Below, piece by piece: positions 33,006 through 43,359 of a DNA stretch of 64,000 nt. Source of the stretch: Tieghemiomyces parasiticus (lineage: Eukaryota; Kickxellomycota; Dimargaritomycetes; Dimargaritales; Dimargaritaceae); contig JANBPT010000080.1 of assembly GCA_027575765.1 (NCBI GenBank), positions 1-64,000 on the forward strand, written 5' to 3'. The notes under the pieces were generated by a model. That model made no database searches. It was not told where the DNA came from and saw only the letters and a program-made list of their open reading frames with translations. The position numbers were made by a program, and so were the translations under genes. How positions within the stretch are numbered: the stretch's first letter is position 1; the number at the start of each line of letters is the position of its first letter.

Positions 33006-33011
33006 AATAAA
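33006..33011 (+). terminator. Poly(A) signal of secreted paralogue 2
   Basis: AATAAA 192 bases after the stop of the 31795-32814 gene and before the convergent cotransporter gene. Confidence 0.45.
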
Positions 33012-33220
33012 GCTACATATATCATGACTAGCAGTTCGGGTATTTTGTTATTTCGAAATGCCTGATAAAGGCAAAAAAAGGTATGGGGGACACGGCACGA
33101 TTCGGGTGACGAGAACGGGTGGCAGGAGAGGGGAAGGTAAAATAGATGGTGAAATACAAAAGTAGAGATAGATGCAGTAGTGAAAGTTGCCGGCATGCAT
33201 CGGACTAGACCGAAATCGAG

Positions 33221-36200
33221 CTACAGCGCTGTGGTGACGGTCAGCGACGCGGCATGCACGAGCATGGTGGGCGGGAGCCCATTCACGAGCAACTCGATAT
33301 CCTCCACGTAGCGTACCGACCGCTCCTCGCTCAGGTAGGTACCCTTATCGGGCGTGGGCAGTGTGGTGAGGAGCACGGCCGTATCACTGGAGTGCAACTG
33401 GATGAGGTTATTGAGGATGATGTTCTGGGCGCGGCTCGTCAGTTCGTTAAATTCCAACCGCCGTCCCGTGGTCCGCGAGTTGGGCGTCGCGATGCCACTC
33501 GAGGAGGGCAAGTCGGAGGTACTGCGGTGGCCGTTAAGTAGACAAGGGCCCAGGTCGGCAGCCGTGGTTCCGGGTGCGGCGGCCGGGGCGAACGAGACGT
33601 GTGGAGACCGTGTGCCACGGGCGGAGTCGGGATCAGGTACGTCGATCTGCACATGGGAAGGTTCCGGGGTCGCATCTCGCGGGGGTGGACCCGACAGTCC
33701 ACTGGATTCGGGTCGAGGCTGACCATAAGCGACTTTGCACCCGGCGCCGGTCTCCTCGTCACTGCTTACTGACGACACCTCACTGTAGTCCTCACTAGAG
33801 GTTGAGGATTCCCCACCGAGCATGGGGCCAACGGCGTGCGGGACAGTGAGGTTGACCTTCATGGAAGTCGACAGCAGGGCGTCGGGGCCGGCATGGCGCT
33901 GAATATCCGCCACGGTTGCCCGACGGGAGATGGGCCGGCCGGTCCCAGCAAGGGCGGTGGGCAAGGCGGCATGCGAGGTGAGGGGCTGCTCCGGTCCCTC
34001 GGCCGCCTTGTTGTCCCGCCCGGCCGCCGCGGCGTCCGTCTTCCACACGACGGTAGGGGCCTGGTTGGTGTCCGGCGGGCGCTGCATCGAGGGCGGGTCG
34101 GTGGAAGCCGTGCGCAGGTGTGACTGGTCCAAGACGCGGTGCAGCTGGGAGAGGGCCTCAACCTCCACGTGGGTGGAATCACCCTGAACGATCAAGTCGT
34201 AGGTGGCTACCTGGCCGCAGTCCAGGTGTAGGACGTGGAGTTCGGCCCGGATTCGCAGCGTGGTCAAAAGGGACCGGACTCGTGCGAACTCCTCGGCCAC
34301 GTCCTCGGCACGCTCCACGAAGCACATTACCCGCAGGATGAAGTGATCGCGCCAGTACGGTACCATGTGCAGAATGGTTCCGAGTTGGAGGACCAGGGCG
34401 TACGAGTCGAAATTGGTGGTGAAGACGCGCTGGCCTGCCCCGGGGACCGTCGTGCCGGTCTCGTCCGTCGGACTACCGGCCCCGGGGCCCGCACTGTAAG
34501 GGTGTTCCAGGGACATTTGAATGGGCCACAGGTCAATGTACTTCTTGCGCTCGTGGGCAGCGAAGGGTGGCCACCACGAGCGGCAGGGAGGCGGACAGGT
34601 ACGGTGCAGCCGAGTGAACCCATAGGCCAGGGCGACCGCTTTGCGCACCATGAGCAGGTCCTCGATGATGCACACGTAGTCCTGCACGCTCATGGAGGTT
34701 TCGAGCTCAATCTGGTCCGTGGGCAGGTCCGTGTCGTCCAGGCGAGGGTCGTAAGAGTCCTCGGAGAAGGCAGCCGAGTCGGCCGAATCCTCCTCGCGCT
34801 GGAACCGCAGGCGGTAGCGGTAACCGCTCAGGTTGTACAGCCCCATGACCACCAGGTTGGGCCGCATCCCGCCGAGCCCTGACGCCATGATGAGGTTACG
34901 GGCGCCCGTGCGTTCGCAGTCCGATATGGTGAGGTCGACAAAGGCCTTAATGTCGGTCACGTCTACGAAGCGCAGCCAGGCCTGCTGCTGGCGCCGCAGC
35001 TCGGGCAGGTGGGCGTGGAAGTCCCCCTTGAGGATGTGGCCGAGGATGAAGAGGCCGCCCTTCTTGAGCGAGTTGCAAAACTTGATGAGATGGTACATGC
35101 GGCGCGGATTGTGCACCAGGAGTAGAATCTGCGGGCGCCAGAATTTGACGTGCTCTTTGCGCATGTCAAGGCGAAGCAGGTACTTACGAACCTGGTGGTA
35201 GATGAGGGACTGGGTCACGTCGCCCCAGGCCTTAGGCGGGGCGGTGTAGTGGATGACGATGAAGAGGAGGTAGGCTAGAAACAGGGAAACGCAGGCCGCC
35301 AGTGGGTTCACCACAAGCATCAGGCCGAAGCTGACTACGACGCCCAGCAGCGCCGTCCAGGCTTTGAAGTAGCGGAAGGACGGGCGGAAGTTGGGCGCCG
35401 AGCTAACCTTGAGCAGGCAGCAGGCCAGGTTGAGGATAGTGAAAGTGAGCAGGTAGAACATGGTCACGTAGGGTGCCACGGCGTTGATGTCACCAGCGAA
35501 CAAAGCCAGCTGGCAGACGGCGTAGCTAAAGAGCGAACTGACGGTAGGCTCGTCCGTCGCGGGCGTGCCGTAGGCGAAGTAGTCAAACCCCGGCACGATG
35601 TGGTCCCGGCCGATAGCCTGCAGAATCTTGGACGCCAGGATGATGCAAGTGAGGGTGGACGTGAAGGCGGTGGACAGTGCACCGAGGGCCACCATGGGCG
35701 GGAAGACGGAAATGTCCTGCAAAACGTTGTAGTTGCGCAGGAGCGTGTCCCGGGAGGTGGTGCAGCCCAGGCCTATGACTAGTAGGAGGTAGACAGAGCA
35801 GGTGAGGGCCATACCACCCAATGTGCCCCGTGGGATGGAGCGGCCGGGGTTACGCAGGTCGCCCGACATGGAGGCGCCGGCCATGATGCCGATGCAGGCC
35901 GGGAATAGTAGGGCGAACATGCTGAAGTGGTCCTCCAGCGGCATACCCGGCACAGGCACGTCGTAGCGGGGCCACAGGTTATCCTGGAAGGTGCGCCAAC
36001 TGAAACCGGTAAACTCCACGGGACCGGCCGGATCGATGAAGGGCGCCTTGAAGACGAAGGACAGCAGGGTGGACAGAGTGGCCGTGAAAACAATGCCGGT
36101 CAGGACGGTATTGGCCTTGGCGAAGAGTTGCACGCCCAGCAGGCAGACGACGATGCAAAGGAACAGAGAAATGGAGTTATACCCAAGCTCGTACCAGTAC

Positions 36201-37156
36201 CCCACGGGGAGAGCGCGCAGCAGGGACCCGTTGGTGACGCCAAAAGTGGCCACCAGCGGCTCGGCGAACGCGATCGCGCTGAGTACCCCGGACAACAGCG
36301 TGCCGAAGGCAAACACCACACCGACGCTACCCCCAAATTCCGGGCCCAGGCAGCGGGAGATCATGTAGTACGGGCCGCCACTCTTGACGACGCCATTACT
36401 AGAAATGGCCGAGACGGACAGGGAGGCCAGGAGGGTCACAAAGTAGCTAAGCAAAAATATGCCGACCGTACCCAAGATGCCAGCCTGGCCCACGGCGAAG
36501 CCGACGCGTACAAACAGGATGATGCCCCAGATGGACGAACAGACAGGGAGGAACACGCCCTCGAACGTACCGAGCTTAGCGGCGGCCGTCGGCTCGGTTG
36601 GCTTGGCGGGGAAATGGTCGGAGGACGGTACCGGCGGATCGGCTGGCAGGCTGGTACCATAGGAGAGAGGTCGCTGGGAGGCTCCACCGTCGTCCAGTAG
36701 GGGCGTTTGTGGAGAGTAGAGGAGATGTGGGAAGGGGTGGCCGTTACCTTTGGCGCTGTCCGAGGACCGGTGCCGACGACGTAGACGCGACGGTCGACGA
36801 AATCGGTGCTGCTCCCGACCGTGCACCTCGGCGTCATCGTCCGTTTCACTCCAGACGTGGCCTGCGGTCGGGCCGGGGGCGGAGTGGTATGCGACATGCG
36901 AATCGCTCAGGCGCCGGTGGGGATTGTGCGGAGCGTGACTCTGTTCCTCGCTAAGGTAGGACGCCAGAAACCCGGTGGCGGTCGGGTTGCGGCGGCGCAC
37001 TAGACGCCGGCGGTGCCGACGGTGCGCATGGCTACGGCCCGACACTGAGGAGTTGGCTCGCACCTGGGTATCCCGGTCATCAATAGAGACGAAACGGCTG
37101 AGCTCATTCTGAAAGACGTCGATGCCTGTGCCGGCACGACTCAGATAGCGCGGCAT
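33221..37156 (-). CDS. VHC1: Cation-chloride cotransporter (SLC12/Vhc1-like)
   Basis: A 1311-residue transporter of the cation-chloride cotransporter family; fungal members move K+ and Cl- across the vacuolar membrane. The ATG at 37156 (MPRYLS) is the first in frame. About 190 polar residues precede the core, which opens GTFEGVFLPVCSSIWGIILF and continues through about twelve membrane segments, including VGQAGILGTVGIFLLSYFVT, NGVVKSGGPYYMISRCLGPE (the conserved ion-site helix), GIMAGASMSGDLRNPGRSIP and PNFRPSFRYFKAWTALLG. The long soluble C-terminus has the family's HVKFWRPQILLLV and NLIMASGLGGMRPNLVVMGL, later low-complexity Ser/Pro/Thr segments, and ends in a conserved-looking helix (FNELTSRAQNIILNNLIQLH, SVRYVEDIELLVNGLPP). 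No intron is needed. Assignment to the KCC/Vhc1 branch rather than NKCC is by length and fungal context. Confidence 0.9.
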   Translation of the reverse strand: MPRYLSRAGTGIDVFQNELSRFVSIDDRDTQVRANSSVSGRSHAHRRHRRRLVRRRNPTATGFLASYLSEEQSHAPHNPHRRLSDSHVAYHSAPGPTAGHVWSETDDDAEVHGREQHRFRRPSRLRRRHRSSDSAKGNGHPFPHLLYSPQTPLLDDGGASQRPLSYGTSLPADPPVPSSDHFPAKPTEPTAAAKLGTFEGVFLPVCSSIWGIILFVRVGFAVGQAGILGTVGIFLLSYFVTLLASLSVSAISSNGVVKSGGPYYMISRCLGPEFGGSVGVVFAFGTLLSGVLSAIAFAEPLVATFGVTNGSLLRALPVGYWYELGYNSISLFLCIVVCLLGVQLFAKANTVLTGIVFTATLSTLLSFVFKAPFIDPAGPVEFTGFSWRTFQDNLWPRYDVPVPGMPLEDHFSMFALLFPACIGIMAGASMSGDLRNPGRSIPRGTLGGMALTCSVYLLLVIGLGCTTSRDTLLRNYNVLQDISVFPPMVALGALSTAFTSTLTCIILASKILQAIGRDHIVPGFDYFAYGTPATDEPTVSSLFSYAVCQLALFAGDINAVAPYVTMFYLLTFTILNLACCLLKVSSAPNFRPSFRYFKAWTALLGVVVSFGLMLVVNPLAACVSLFLAYLLFIVIHYTAPPKAWGDVTQSLIYHQVRKYLLRLDMRKEHVKFWRPQILLLVHNPRRMYHLIKFCNSLKKGGLFILGHILKGDFHAHLPELRRQQQAWLRFVDVTDIKAFVDLTISDCERTGARNLIMASGLGGMRPNLVVMGLYNLSGYRYRLRFQREEDSADSAAFSEDSYDPRLDDTDLPTDQIELETSMSVQDYVCIIEDLLMVRKAVALAYGFTRLHRTCPPPCRSWWPPFAAHERKKYIDLWPIQMSLEHPYSAGPGAGSPTDETGTTVPGAGQRVFTTNFDSYALVLQLGTILHMVPYWRDHFILRVMCFVERAEDVAEEFARVRSLLTTLRIRAELHVLHLDCGQVATYDLIVQGDSTHVEVEALSQLHRVLDQSHLRTASTDPPSMQRPPDTNQAPTVVWKTDAAAAGRDNKAAEGPEQPLTSHAALPTALAGTGRPISRRATVADIQRHAGPDALLSTSMKVNLTVPHAVGPMLGGESSTSSEDYSEVSSVSSDEETGAGCKVAYGQPRPESSGLSGPPPRDATPEPSHVQIDVPDPDSARGTRSPHVSFAPAAAPGTTAADLGPCLLNGHRSTSDLPSSSGIATPNSRTTGRRLEFNELTSRAQNIILNNLIQLHSSDTAVLLTTLPTPDKGTYLSEERSVRYVEDIELLVNGLPPTMLVHAASLTVTTAL

Positions 37157-38668
37157 ACCAGATAAGGAATTAGGAAAGCCCGGTGCAGGTAGAAGCAGGA
37201 GCCAATTAAGTAGCTGGGCAGAACACCGTTGCAGCAGTACTGGAAACGACAAACGGTTAAGAAAGGAACGGGATGGATAGGGGACGAATGAACCCTGGGC
37301 CCCAACAGCTTAGATGGGGTAGCCAGGAATAAGACTGGAGCTTTGGCCAAATATCGGGTTTGGAAGGCAGGCTGGTCAACAGTCGAGCTGAAGCGCCCGT
37401 TGCGCGGGTGTACACGGCTTCGGAGGGCAGAGGTTGTGCATTTAAAAAGGGTTGAGGATAGGAAGCGCGGACTATAAATCACAACGCATTGAGTGTAGGA
37501 AGTGTGAATTAGCCCCAGTGGTTAAACGACCAAGTGGGACAAGGGAGCGCAGGGCCGCCATCCCTTGGGATTTGAATACCGGGCGAAGAATGTGTTCACC
37601 ACAGGAATTCACCTAGTCACTCAATTAAGCACGATTCCCTTAACCCCCCCCATTGCCAATGGGCGAGTAAAGCGGGGGGGATAGGGAGGGTCTTACCACT
37701 GCTGGTGCACCACCTACCAGTTCTTCTTCCCCCCCCCCTGATCCTGACCGATCTCTGCTTAACACTAGTAGACTTGACCAGGGGCAAGTTTTGGCACATT
37801 CCTGAGTATGTTTAGCAACCAGTATGCCTAGGTCCACAATGATCCTTACAGAACTTACAATAGTACAGATGTAACCATCTGCAGGACCATATTACCACAG
37901 CCTGGTTCTGAAATGGAAGTACAAGGCATTGTTCAACCATCAAATTAGCCTGCCTTTTGTGGATGTAACCATCATTTAGCTTCCACACTCTTATCCGTAA
38001 CAGCCAACCCATACAAGTATTTTTATACCAGCACTGGCTACCTGTTGGTGTTGAAAACCGTCCCATAACGATTTAGATGGGGGGCCAAGAATTTGAACCC
38101 AATCATCTTATCACTTTGTCCGATTATCTATGGAAGGCATAGTGGGAGCGCCCAGATTTTGAATGATTGGAACATAAGTATAGTCATTAGTAACGTCTTG
38201 AGATGAATCTATAGAATTGAATGCGGCCCAGACTATTACTATTATGGGTAGAGTTACATACTATATTAGATATACTATAGAAGTAGGTTATTAATACCTG
38301 TACGTAGAGGTTGCCTGGGCATGGCGAGGTTAGCCGGTAGAGCGAATAGAGCCCCATCGGTAGATTGGAAGCCATGGAGAACGCTCAAAGACCACCGGGA
38401 CAATGTAAAGGTATTCTGCTGAGAATCTGGCTAGTCAAAACCATCAGGACCCAGGCTCAATCCTCAACTCGATTACTAAATAATAACCGCCGAAGCCAAT
38501 TACTTGGCTGGCTAGCTATAGTATGCCTACCAAACACCTTGTAAATAGTATAAAGGAGAGTGTAAGTAATTTTATTAGTACATGGTGTTTACCAGAGGTT
38601 TTTAAATGAAGAGAGGGTCTAGTTTTACCCTAGATACATCATAAGCACTAATACAGCAGACGTGGCAG
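37157..38668. other. AT-rich intergenic region with tRNA-like motifs
   Basis: About 1.5 kb of mostly AT-rich DNA between the cotransporter promoter and the bZIP 3' end. Degenerate tRNA-type promoter boxes occur: TTAGCCCCAGTGG (37509-37521) with GGGATTTGAATACC (37567-37580), and TTAGCCGGTAGAGCG (about 38330-38344) with GGCTCAATCC (about 38454-38463). Neither folds as a proper tRNA. They may be decayed tRNA-derived repeats or pseudogenes. A minus-strand AATAAA at 38576-38571 fits the bZIP gene. Confidence 0.4.
38571..38576 (-). terminator. Poly(A) signal of the bZIP gene
   Basis: Minus-strand AATAAA 93 bases beyond the spliced stop codon at 38669, which supports the two-exon model of that gene. 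Confidence 0.5.
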
Positions 38669-39741
38669 TTAACTTGACTGGGAAGGCTCAGGTCCCTCTG
38701 GATCAGAAATGTCTGGTGCACCACTCAGAGGGACTGAACTGTCCTCAGTAGCCTGGTTTAGGACTGCTAGTTGGGACTGACAGTTTTCTAACTAAATATA
38801 AGAATGGGATTTGGCGAGCACAATGCAATGTGGAGATTGAGAGTTAGCCAAGGTAAAGAGAGGATATGTGATCGGTATAGGTTGACTAGACTATTAAAGG
38901 AAGTTGAGAGTGGATTAGTAAGAGGCTCAACAAATAAGAGGCATCCCATATAACTTACTCTAGTTTGCTCTTGCTCAGTCATCCGCTGCAATGTCTGGCT
39001 GTCGGCCTGCAGGGTGGCCAGCATATTGGCAAGGTCTTCAGGAGAAATCCTGGATAAATCCAAGTCAACAGACTCAAGACCGTTGAGCTGATAGGCACCA
39101 ATACTGGCCCCCAGTTCATCCAGATTGTCGCTGGCTTCCCTGGGTAGACCTACCATCTGGCTTAGGACATGGGCTTCTTCTGTGAGGTCCTGGACTTGCT
39201 GCAGCTGTTCATTGCGCTCCTCACGCTTACGTTCACGGTGGACACGGGAGGCGGTCCGATTCTGGCTCCTACGGCGTTCCTGGCGGCGCTGGACTTCTCT
39301 AGGGTCAGGGGAGGGCTTTTCCATCATACCGTAGTGACGAAACGTACCTTGGGCAATAGGTTTAGAAGGAATAGCAGGGGGCTTGTCTAATGGAGGGTTA
39401 CGAATATTAGTGGACAAGGCTTGAGAGGAGGGTAGGGGGGGTTCAGAGCTGGTGGGTGGAACCGAGGGACTGGAACGGAGGGGGACAGGGTCTAATGGGA
39501 TAAGGGAAGGCACGTGAGGAATCAGGGCAGGTATAACCAAGTTATCAACCGGAGAGGAACGAAAAACAGGGTGAGGGAGGAGGGGTAAGAAATGGGAAGG
39601 CACAGGAAGCTGACGGTCCGGGGTTAAAAACTGGGGAAGGTGGACCTCAGGCTCCAGGGATGAACCGGGGGGTAGGGAAATGGCGTCTACATCACGCACT
39701 GGGATTCGTACTGGGGATCTGGGAGGACCTAAAAAGGCCAT
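38669..39741 (-). CDS. bZIP transcription factor
   Basis: A 301-residue regulator in two exons, 38959-39741 and 38669-38791. The first exon would read on into the 167-base intron, but EQEQTR is followed by a perfect GTAAGT donor, and the acceptor TATTTAG opens an in-phase exon encoding LENCQSQLAVLNQATEDSS... to a TAA. Residues 1-150 are Pro/Ser/Leu-rich. The basic region at about 150-175 has the N-X7-R core (N161 to R169, NRTASRVHRERK), then a short zipper with regularly spaced Leu/Val (about 180-200). A second helical segment lies near 225-260. No Yap-type cysteine-rich domain is seen (one Cys in the last exon). Codons are less GC-rich than in the neighbours, in line with the AT-rich surroundings. 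Targets are unknown. Confidence 0.88.
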
Positions 39742-41383
39742 CGTTTGGCAGTTCGGACTCGCCAGACGGTGCTGCCCGGAACAGCAGGAGTCAGGAGCCG
39801 GTAGAAATGGGGAGTTGGAGGCTGGGCAATGGAGGAACTGCTGACTATACTACCTGGTGTGGGGGACGGTGCGAGTGTGTGAGAAGGGGGGTGGTAGAGT
39901 GAGGTGGCCAACTGGTTAGATTAGCTTCGGAATCCGCGCTTGGACACCTGGCGCCGTGGTGGGTGGTGGCCAGGCCCTGGAAGGGCACAAGGTCACTGGC
40001 GCTATGGATACGAACTTTGATTGTGGAGCACCCCAGCTACGGACCCCCTCTAATTGGCAGGTAGGCCGAGCGTTTGAGCAGCCGGATAGAGCGACGGGAC
40101 GACAGGAGTTGGTGGGAATGAACGCGGCCTGGGAGGGACTGGACGCTGGGTTTGCAGAGGACGGCCGTAACAGGTAAAGACAACGAAGGCAAGGAGGTGG
40201 GGAGGGGGGAAAACAGGATTAGAGCGGTACGACCAGAACGGGTGGCCAGGCGGCTGCAAGAGGAGCTGAGGGCAGCCTGTGATGTGGCGGAGTTTAAATA
40301 CGCAGGACAAGCGGAGAGAAGGCAGCGGCAGGACTAGAAATAAGGTCTGGGCATAAACAGGAAGGTCCCAGGGGGGTTCCATGTCGGACGGCATTGTCAG
40401 GAGAGGGCCCAGCGCCAACCGAGGGGCTGTAGAAGCACATGGCCAACCAAAAATCGGGATAGAGGCTCGAGCGCCGAGAGGCTGGTAGGCCTCAGCTCCG
40501 ACGGACGAATGGGCCAACCGAAAGGAAATTACGGGCTACGGGAGGCTGGTGAGGGAATGGAGGGGCGGGAATAGGGTCAGCTAGGAGGTAGCGGAGTGGC
40601 CAGGGCGGGGATGCAAGAAGAGAGAGGCGCCGTAGTGATTATGCGCACCAGGATTGGTTGGCACCGGCGTCCTACTGAAGTACCTGCGGCTCGCCAGGTA
40701 CAGACAACAGGGCCCATTTCTGACCAGGGGCCGGCGTGCACTGAATCAGTCACTGCCTTGTAGTCCACCCCACGTATAGTACGTGCAGGCGGGGGCAGCC
40801 AGCCATTGGCAAGCAAACAACAAAAAGGCTAAGGAGAAGGGGCTATGGAGCGCGAGTAGGCAAAGCAGAGGCCGGAGGGTGGGAGGGGAAAGCAGCGCAT
40901 CCACAAGGAATAAGCCTGGCCCGGAAGGCCCGGAGTTGGGAGGTACAGTGAGAGCGGATAAAAGCGGGCTAGTGGCGGGGGAAAGCGGGTGGGTCGCACC
41001 TTAAAAACCGACGAAAAGTACGAAAATTTACGGCCCTGGGCTCCCACCCGATTGACGTCTGCCTGGGTAGGCCGCCAACCGGGCGGTCAGCCCGAGAGCA
41101 TCGACCGAGAAGGCAGGGAAGTATCGAGGGCGAAGCCGCAGGGCTTCGGCGGCGGCGGGGGCAAGCAGACAGGTGTGTTTTTAAGCAGTAGCAGACGCGG
41201 CGCAGGGCTGCGAACAATACGATAGGCCAACTCCCAATCTGAACGGGTGAGGAGGGCGCAGTGGCAGAAGAAGTGGAAGGGCCCGGTCAAATGGGAAGTG
41301 ATAACAAATAGGGGAACGCCTCAGGAAGGCGGGGAGGGGTGCAAAGTATCGGCTCCGTTTGGGTGGTAAAAGTATAAAAAAAA

Positions 41384-41938
41384 TTAACAGGCGATAAAGA
41401 CCAGCCGCCCACAGAGCACGGCGCCAACCACCATGTAAGAGCTCGCGCGCGCCAAGGACAGGCCCTGCAACGCCCACCACCCCATAAGCCCAGGACAGGG
41501 CCGTGCGAAAGAGTTAGCTGACGGAAGACATTGGCATACGGCACAAGCGAAACCAGCCAGCAATAGAAAAAACACTTGAGTAAAATAGCCCGGTATGTCA
41601 AAAACCGGACCCTGAAAGGCCGGAAGTGCCCCGGTAGATATAGAGGCGCCGGCCCCCAGTCCGCGTGTGTCCGGCCGTTCTAGAGCGGGCTGCGCGCCAT
41701 CGTAACGATTTCTGCTGGGTGGAGAGAGGGCCCTGGCCGCCAGGCGATGCAGGGAGGGCGGGTGGCAATCTGCAGCCAGAAGTGCCAGCTCTAGCACAGG
41801 TGCGCCCCACCGGCGAACACCTGCCGAAGATGAAGTAATATGAAACTGCTCAGCTTCTAGAGACCTTAACTCCTGGAGGAATTCCCATTGCAGCCCAAAG
41901 GGGGCATCTCCTGGGGGCCGATCCCGTGTTGGCGTCAC
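41384..41938 (-). CDS. Doubtful ORF with C-terminal hydrophobic segments
   Basis: A 184-codon frame that has no ATG at its 5' end; the frame is open a little further, to an upstream stop near 42000. Residues 15-45 could be helical (LQWEFLQELRSLEAEQFHI) and two hydrophobic stretches near the end (QVFFLLLAGFACAVCQC; SYMVVGAVLCGRLVFIAC) resemble membrane segments. It might be the last exon of a spliced gene or pure chance. No family recognised. Confidence 0.2.
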   Translation of the reverse strand: MTPTRDRPPGDAPFGLQWEFLQELRSLEAEQFHITSSSAGVRRWGAPVLELALLAADCHPPSLHRLAARALSPPSRNRYDGAQPALERPDTRGLGAGASISTGALPAFQGPVFDIPGYFTQVFFLLLAGFACAVCQCLPSANSFARPCPGLMGWWALQGLSLARASSYMVVGAVLCGRLVFIAC

Positions 41939-42687
41939 TGTTGGGGCACCAAACTTACCCCTTCCTGCAGCTAAACCTGTTCGCTGCCAGATTTAGGCTC
42001 ACTGGGCACAACAACCACAGTGACTGACGGCATGGCCTCTCCCTCCCACCCCTCCCATTTTTGAAACGCCGCACGGATTAATAATTCCGACTGTTTCATG
42101 CGGGGTACAATTATGGTGATGAAATATTCATTGGTGCGGTTTAGGCCCCCGCCCCCACCCCTTGCGGCGGATATCCGGGGGTGCGGGTCCGATACTTCGA
42201 CATGATCATACTCACCTGCCGTCCCTCTAGCCCAGTGGTGCACACAGAGCATCCGGTGCTCGCCCTCGAGCCTTTCAGCACCGCATCCTGTGCGTGCCTA
42301 ACGGTGACCCTCTCTGGCCGCTACCCTCTAGGCTGTCGTTGTAATAATCCACGACAGCAGCCACTCACCTTCGCCGACATCCCGGTCCCCTCCTCGCTGA
42401 GAAGCCCCTCGAAATGGAGGCCTTGCAGCCACGTAGCCAGGTAGGGATAAAACCTCTAGCCTTTGTCTTCACTTGCCAGCGATAAAACGCCAGAACACTA
42501 CGCGGCAGGCATTCCGTCCCTCAACCAACTAATCCTTTTATTCTAGAGCGACGTGCCATCCAAAGTAGCTGTCATCTCGACTGTTGGTGGATAAACGTTG
42601 ATCCCAAAAATCCTGAAGAGCAGGTAAATCGGCTATGCCGTGGACCCCGAATAACCTCAACCACTGGTTACCTCCACTCACTTGCCC

Positions 42688-42711
42688 ATAATATATATAT
42701 ATTTATATATA
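42688..42711. repeat. (TA)n microsatellite
   Basis: Alternating TA with a short TTT interruption, in the gene-poor stretch upstream of GET4. Confidence 0.8.
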
Positions 42712-43269
42712 ACCTTATATAGAACGGTTTGGAAACAGTCCAACTGGGATGAGCGGTCCAGTATTCTATGACGATCTGAGACAGCGGCACCGATATCATA
42801 GTTGGCTAGGAGCTTCAAAAGACGTCTTTGCCGGGGATACATTATTCTACACCGTCCCTTTGCCCGTATTCTGCCTCGCCCCATGCCGTTACCCGTAGGG
42901 CGGGTCTTCTGCTTGGTTCGGACGGCACTTCTCGCCCCGACAGCCCTATAACGAACCATTATGACTCTCAGGACAACCTCGGAGGGCGTACTGGGGTACG
43001 GTGGTTTGGGCTAGTCGATGGGCCTGGGTACGAGGGTGTGTCTGCGCTAAGGGACGGGCCGCAGGTACGCCACATAGAACAGTAGGCGCCCCCCCCCATG
43101 GCTATATAACAACCGGTGTCGACTCTTCAGCCGCCGCCATGGAAAACGCAGTCTCAGCGTGCAGGGCCGAGGGCTGGGACATAAGGAGTCTAAAGCTAGC
43201 GTACAGCCCAGTTGACAGCTTGGGTCCATCAAGTCCCTATGCTCGCATCTTCCCCTCCGCTGATTAGTG

Positions 43270-43301
43270 GCATTCCCTCCCCCTCCCCCTCCCCCTCCCA
43301 C
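43270..43301. repeat. CCCCTC hexamer repeat upstream of GET4
   Basis: Three to four CCCCTC units bounded by two copies of GCATTCCCT. It ends about 60 bases before the GET4 ATG and forms part of a long pyrimidine leader, which may be a promoter element or 5' UTR. Confidence 0.7.
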
Positions 43302-43359
43302 CGCATTCCCTAGCCCGTCATTCTCTCGTCTCCTCGGCCGCCCCTTGCTCCTTACCCTC

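Larger units (their letters stand above)
39742..43359. other. 3.6 kb gap with only weak coding candidates
   Basis: No recognised gene. The longest frames are on the minus strand (155 codons at 40050-40517; a 184-codon non-ATG frame at 41384-41938). Around 42200-42640 exon-like pieces with plausible splice sites can be read on both strands, so neither is safe. A (TA)n tract lies at 42688-42711 and a CCCCTC repeat at about 43270-43301 just before GET4. Confidence 0.4.

Noticed and set aside
35927..36700. 257-codon plus-strand frame opposite the cotransporter
   Set aside because: Antisense shadow of a conserved membrane-protein coding region; no motifs.
38060..38110. T-arm-like GAATTTGAACCCA on the minus strand
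   Set aside because: The stem does not pair and no A box or acceptor stem is present; not a tRNA.
40050..40517. 155-codon minus-strand frame
   Set aside because: Low-complexity Pro/Leu-rich translation, no homology features, no splice or promoter support.
42181..42640. Exon-like pieces with plausible splice sites on both strands
   Set aside because: Equally good models can be drawn on either strand and none leads to a recognised protein, so this shows how easily chance frames look real here.
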